Source of the DNA: Synchiropus splendidus
Lineage: Eukaryota > Chordata > Actinopteri > Syngnathiformes > Callionymidae
Reading direction: 5' to 3'
DNA: 64,000 bases
NCBI RefSeq assembly: GCF_027744825.2
Contig: NC_071349.1
Coordinates: 18,352,501 to 18,416,500, forward strand
Shown here: positions 59,261 to 64,000 of the stretch, in pieces
Layout of the letters: every line of letters begins with the position of its first letter
How positions within the stretch are numbered: position 1 is the first letter of the stretch
Notes under the pieces: model-generated
What the model was told of the DNA's origin: nothing
Databases searched by the model: none
Seen by the model: only the letters and a program-made list of their open reading frames with translations
Translations under genes and position numbers: made by a program

Positions 59261-59863
59261 TGTTTCTGGCGCCCTCACTGATAGAACTGTGTAATTGCCA
59301 GCTGATTTAGAAAGTGATTTAAAAACTGAAGGCTCTGTTTTCCTTCCAAGAACAAGTCCCTCCTTTATTTGCGTCCACATTGCTCTCACACTCCTGTCAA
59401 GGGTTTATTTCTGCGAGGATTCTGATTTTAATACATGGGGCGTATAAAAAAAACAGGTGAAGTTGAATAGAAAATGACATGTTTATTGACATGAAAACAG
59501 TGGTTGACAGCTGTTGTCGAGTTGTGATCTTGAAAATTGTCTGTTTAAAGTTCCAGTGAAACCCTGAACACATGCAGCAAAGAGGAGAAAAAACAACAAT
59601 AATAGTCGAAGAAGGCCATGATTCCCTGACAAAGAACCATTATACAGCAACAAAAAGTGGAATTTAAAAAAACCCAACATTCAGAAACATGAAAAAATAC
59701 TTTAAATGATTGTACCGATGGTTTGTGGCTCAGAAAAAAAGAGGGAATTTAAAAAATAAGAGCTTTTTCAGCTTCTTGACTGTGTTTTTTTTCTGAACCT
59801 GAACTGAACAGAGAAGAAGGGAGATGAAGGACGGTCCGTGGGGCGTGGCCTGGTCCAGCCAGG

Positions 59864-62800
59864 TCAGGTGTACATGGAGAGGCACATCCACTGGGAAGAG
59901 AAGGGACGGATGTTAGTCACAGTCCAGGAAGCTGGAGGGATGAATCCACTTGACCTCTGACCTCCGACTGGCTCAGCTCCATGGACATGCCATGAGACAA
60001 GTGTTTGTAGACTTCTGTCAGAGACAGAGACACGTGTCATGATGCGGAGGAGGAGGAGGAGGAGGATGATGAAGCTTACTGAACATGCAGTCCAGGCGGA
60101 TGATCAGACCGATGAAGCTCTCCAGGGTCATGTGACCAGAGGCGGCGCCGTAACGCAGCGCCAACAGGTTCAGCATGCTGTCACTCACCGTCATTCCTGA
60201 AACCAGCGGCAGAGGTCAACACACACACACCTGAGGGAGACACTTTCAGTTCGCACAAACATGACACAGACAGACGCACAAAGCATGATGAAAAAAAAAC
60301 AAAACAATAATGAAATATAAACCTTATGGCTCTCAACAGCGGGATGAGAGAGAATAGTGTGAACGTTTGTCACCTGACTCCACGATGGCGTTCCTCAACT
60401 CTCGCAGCGACAACGTTCCGGTTTGAGAAACGTCGGTTCGGAAGAAAACCTCCTGTCAACAGCAACAAAACATGACCAACCTGGACAGTGAAAGCAGAAC
60501 CTTCCATCTCCACCTTGTAGGTTTTCAACTTCCTCCACAGGCGAGCAAACTCTTTGAAGTCCAGCGTTCCATTGATGGAGGTCTGCGTGGGTGAGAGTCA
60601 AGGAGCGTGTTGGAGGCTCCACGTGAAGGAGGAAGAAGCATGAACAGTAGCAGGATACGTCCAACAGCGCCACGAGGCTGCGACAGGCCTCGATGCTGAA
60701 ACCACCGCTCTCCTTGTTTCCTGTGGAGAAAAGTGTTTAAAATCCAGCAGTAGACAAAGACTAAATCCTTTGGACTCGACCTCTGAGGAAGGTTTCGTTG
60801 AGAAGGTTCTGGAGCTTCTCAGCGTCCAGTTCTTCATACTGAGGACACACACACACAGCAGTTTCATTACATGTCAAATGTTTATGATCTTCTATCGTTG
60901 GAGTCAGTGCCGATTCTTTACAGCTGTAATCGTAAGTACATGTAACATAAGACTTACCTCGTTGCAGTACTGTTGGAAAACCTCTTGCACGTTTCCCTCA
61001 GTGTTCCTATTCGGGACTTTGTTGAGCTTCAAGTCAAAAGACAAACAAACGTAAACATGAAATATGCGTGAATAAATAGACGTCTGAATGGAGGCATTTA
61101 CTTGAATCTCCTGAGGTTCGGGGCTGTGGCAGTGGCTTCCAGAATTTTCACTGTAAAACAAAGAGACTTTCAGGAGTGAAATCCAGAAGTTTGCCTCAGT
61201 CTCGAATCCACTTTGAGCTTCCAACCCTTTGTATTGGCATAGTTTTTAGCCCCTTTTGTGACCTCAAATGACCCGAGCGTTGTGAATATTCATGATCTCT
61301 ACTAGAAACTATTATTGTGTTCCAGTTTGTTGTGAGTGAACGGTCGTTTCTGATGAAGCTTCTTGGTCAGTAAGTGTGTTAGCAGCAGGAGGCGATGTTG
61401 CTCTCTTACTGACACTTTAAACCTTTAACTTTTTAACCATCACGCCGTATTATCTCAGTGGTAGTCACGTACTATCCGTGCGTCTCCTCTCTGGAGTAGA
61501 TGGTCAGGAGGAAGGAGGCCGTCTCGTTGGGGTTGTACGTGGTGGGGACGATCAGGTAGTCGCCGGGTCTCAGCCTGAAGAACTTCATCACCTCGCGACC
61601 GTTCATGTACGGAGAGGTCTGGACGACCGGCGCGTGACTTTTGAAGAAGGACTGCGGGAACTTCCCTGAGGTGTTTCTGTACTGTGGAATCAGGGAATCA
61701 CTGGTCAGAGCCAGGAGAGGCGCTTAAAATGGAGGGAAGTGAAACGGCTCACTGACTTCTTCAGCCACCTTGAGGGACGCAGGGATTCAGGAGACAAAAG
61801 AGGATGGTTTGAGTTGTTTCACAGTCTGAAACACGGCTGTAAAGTCCAGCTCTCACCGCGTAGATGCAGAATCCGATATGAAGCGGTTTCACCAGACGCC
61901 GGTGCCTCTTGTCCGGACGCTGCATCAGATACACCAGCATGTTCTTGCTGACGTCCTCCTCCGAACCTTCCACCGTGATGCGGAACTGGGGGTTCGTCCA
62001 GAACGTGTCTGAATGGTTAGAAGAAAATTTCTGTGTATGTAGGAGGCAGAAATCACATTGAGTTTCCGTGAAGTTTCACCTCTATACTGGATGCATCCGC
62101 CTGCCGTGGTGCCTGCGACCCATCTGCCCTCATAGGAGGACATCTTCCAGTGGGCGCCTGACGTTGCGTCGAGGAAGTCGGGATAAAGGCCACAGATGTC
62201 CAGGTCAAAGAAGCACTTGCAGAAATCTTCCAGCGTCATCCTGGAGAACAGAGAAGTGGGGGTCATACTCTTTCCTGATGTGTTTGGAGACATCAACTGC
62301 AACAACGTGACACTTTCACAAGACTCTCACAGTTGCATTCAATTGCATACACTTGCTTCGGGAGCTGTCTTCCTCCCTGTGCCTCTGGATTTTACTTATG
62401 ATTTGGCATGTCGCCGTACGGTTATGTAAAACTGTGTTTCCATACCAGAATTCACCATCCTCCGACATGTTGAGACAATGTCCCCGAACTTCAGGACTCA
62501 CAGTTTTCCATTTAGGCGACCTGCAGGAGCACAGTTACATGAACAGTAGCACAGACAGAATGGCGAGATGGCGCCGACCTGTCGCTCCAGTCTCCGTTCC
62601 ACTCCACCTCTCCCCAGGGGTTCCACAGACGCACCAGCTTCACCGCTCTCCCGCCGCTCATCAACTGACACGGGAAGCTGTCAGCTTGCTTCTAGTTAAC
62701 CGTCAGTGTTTCTCACCTGCTTGACCCCGGTGACGGTGTAAGCGTGACTGCTGACCAGACCGTTTGGCAGAACCGTGTTTCCCGGTGTCTCCTTTTACCA

Positions 62801-63536
62801 AAGCAAGATAAGTCGTGGCACTGAAGTGTCTCCGTCTACCAAGTGACTGACATACCGCCGGGCGAGACCCACAGCCCATCAGAGTCACGGTGCTTCCGGC
62901 TCTGCACATCAGCTCCCACATGTCGGCCGGTGGCTCTGACAGCGGGATGGACACGTGGACGCCGCCGGTGAAGTCCATCATGGCCTCCTCAGGACTCCCC
63001 AGGTTCATGTCCATGTAGGAGCCACACACTCTGCAGGGGACAAGACGCTGTCGCTCAAGTCTCCCACAATATTCCGCCTTCTCTTCCATACTTGGCGTAT
63101 GCTTTCTCCAGCAGAGCGGGCCAGAACTCGTTCGGGTCGTTGGCGTGGACGAAGATGAGTCGTCCGTCGATTGTGGGGAGCTTGTCGTCGATCACCACGT
63201 CGATCCAACTGCCAAATCTCCAAAACTGCAGCACAGCATCCGTCAGGTTCCTGAGATCCCTCCTCACCACGAGCACTCACTCTGAAGTGGAACAGTCCGC
63301 AGTAGTCCTCGTCGAACTCCTGGTCCACGGGAACCACCTGCTTGAAGACTTGCTCCCGGAACGTCAGCGCTCCAATGGAAGCCAGGAACCAGCAGTCCGC
63401 TGAGGAACCACAGCAGCATCTCATTCAGATATCAAACACAGGGCTGTTGGAATCTGGGTTACATACAAACGCGTCCTTGTCCAAAGTCGAATCTGGACAC
63501 GCCATCGGAAATGAAGGCCGGGGCAGGCGCAAGCTT
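59864..63536 (-). CDS. Calpain copy 4: 5' incomplete in window
   Basis: Twenty coding exons are visible, in 5' to 3' order: 63467-63536, 63281-63399, 63092-63225, 62856-63030, 62717-62791, 62579-62664, 62446-62520, 62080-62240, 61857-62008, 61757-61768 (microexon), 61473-61681, 61102-61150, 60958-61026, 60781-60838, 60659-60720, 60514-60582, 60374-60452, 60080-60196, 59962-60014, 59864-59890. Lengths equal those of copies 2 and 3, and the frame is open throughout. The catalytic Cys (SDCWFLAS), His (SHAYT) and Asn (WNPWG) are kept. The N-terminal exon found about 140 bp further upstream in copies 2 and 3 is not present in the next 460 bp, so it is outside the window or lost. It is more divergent than the 2/3 pair in exons 6-9 and 13-14. 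Exon 14 ([17 protein letters not shown]) is distinctive, and exon 15 has a weak GTCGAG donor. Confidence 0.83.
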
Positions 63537-64000
63537 CTGTTCCCGAGACAAGATTGGTTCATGATGAGCGATGAATGATAAGGAGAACATCATGTATGGT
63601 TGCTTCGGGGTTGTTTATTGTTTTTGTTGTCAGGATTCATGGGTTTTTGTTGGGGTGGCTGGTGCTACAGTGGTGGCACTGTCATTACATGGAGGTAAAA
63701 GCTGTAGATGATGTGCTTGTTTTTGTAGCGGAGGTGGTTGGCTGTAGAGCTGTTACGGTTCCTCATAGTTGCAGGAGTTGCCATTGGTTGTCAGGTTTTA
63801 ATTACCATCTGCTTCTTGCTTCAGTGATGAAAACAATGTCGGACGGCCTTTGTACTCGGCCTGTACTGTCCTGTTTGTGTATTTGCTGCCACCCCGATGC
63901 TATTCATCTATTGTTTGCTGTTGGTTTTCTTACATGTGATGACTTGCATGGTTCAGGCAAGACCAGGGAAATGTTTCGCAATGCACGTGCAAGTGTCAAG
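63537..64000. other. Right-edge sequence, presumed first intron of calpain copy 4
   Basis: This T/G-rich sequence does not resemble the corresponding 142-bp intron of copies 2 and 3. No calpain N-terminal exon (expected words [16 protein letters not shown]) is seen on either strand. Confidence 0.45.

Larger units (their letters stand above)
55335..59863. other. Copy 3 leader intron and spacer to copy 4
   Basis: 55335-56289 is the copy 3 leader intron; it includes a GGCCGATACCGATATCGAT word near 55669 typical of fish DNA-transposon remnants. 56310-58550 is AT-rich spacer with a TTTATT run (57176-57200). A LINE fragment lies at 58555-59260. A TTTATT word near 59484 gives the AATAAA signal for copy 4. 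No further gene is recognised. Confidence 0.5.

Overview
This window is vertebrate nuclear DNA, most likely from a ray-finned fish. It has short GT-AG exons separated by introns, microsatellites, non-LTR retrotransposon tails and fish-style palindromic DNA elements. There are no bacterial-style gene blocks. All gene models below are spliced reconstructions made by eye from homology, reading phase and splice sites.

Layout: (1) About 1.4-15.3 kb, + strand: the last five coding exons of a gamma-syntrophin, best fit SNTG2 because of its neighbour; the 5' part lies left of the window. (2) About 15.3-17.8 kb: intergenic DNA with purine-rich tracts. (3) 17.8-31.1 kb, + strand: an almost complete thyroid peroxidase gene (TPO). 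It has a TATA-like promoter, signal peptide, haem peroxidase domain with its catalytic residues, and a sushi domain. No EGF or transmembrane exon is visible, and the model ends in a short exon that would give a secreted enzyme. One intron appears to be GC-AG. (4) 33.1-63.5 kb, - strand: a tandem array of four classical calpain genes (protease core, C2-like domain, penta-EF-hand). Copy 1 (33.1-40.2 kb) is divergent. Copies 2 (43.6-48/49 kb), 3 (50.0-56.3 kb) and 4 (59.9 kb to beyond the right edge) are close paralogues with blocks of near-identical exon plus intron sequence. Copies 1-3 can be joined into open frames of about 700, 695 and 695 residues. All four keep the Cys-His-Asn triad and a 12-nt microexon.

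TPO (+) and the calpain array (-) are convergent, meeting at 31-33 kb. SNTG2 and TPO are also neighbours on human 2p25, so this is conserved synteny. The calpains may be CAPN13/CAPN14-like, since those genes also form a tandem pair on human 2p, but that assignment is inference.

Among non-coding features, the most interesting is a dispersed family of palindromic elements of about 130-190 bp. Their arms repeatedly carry CTCF-like motifs, and at least nine full or partial copies lie across the SNTG2-TPO-calpain interval. The calpain array also looks like a mosaic of gene conversion, with sharp edges between identical and unrelated intron sequence.
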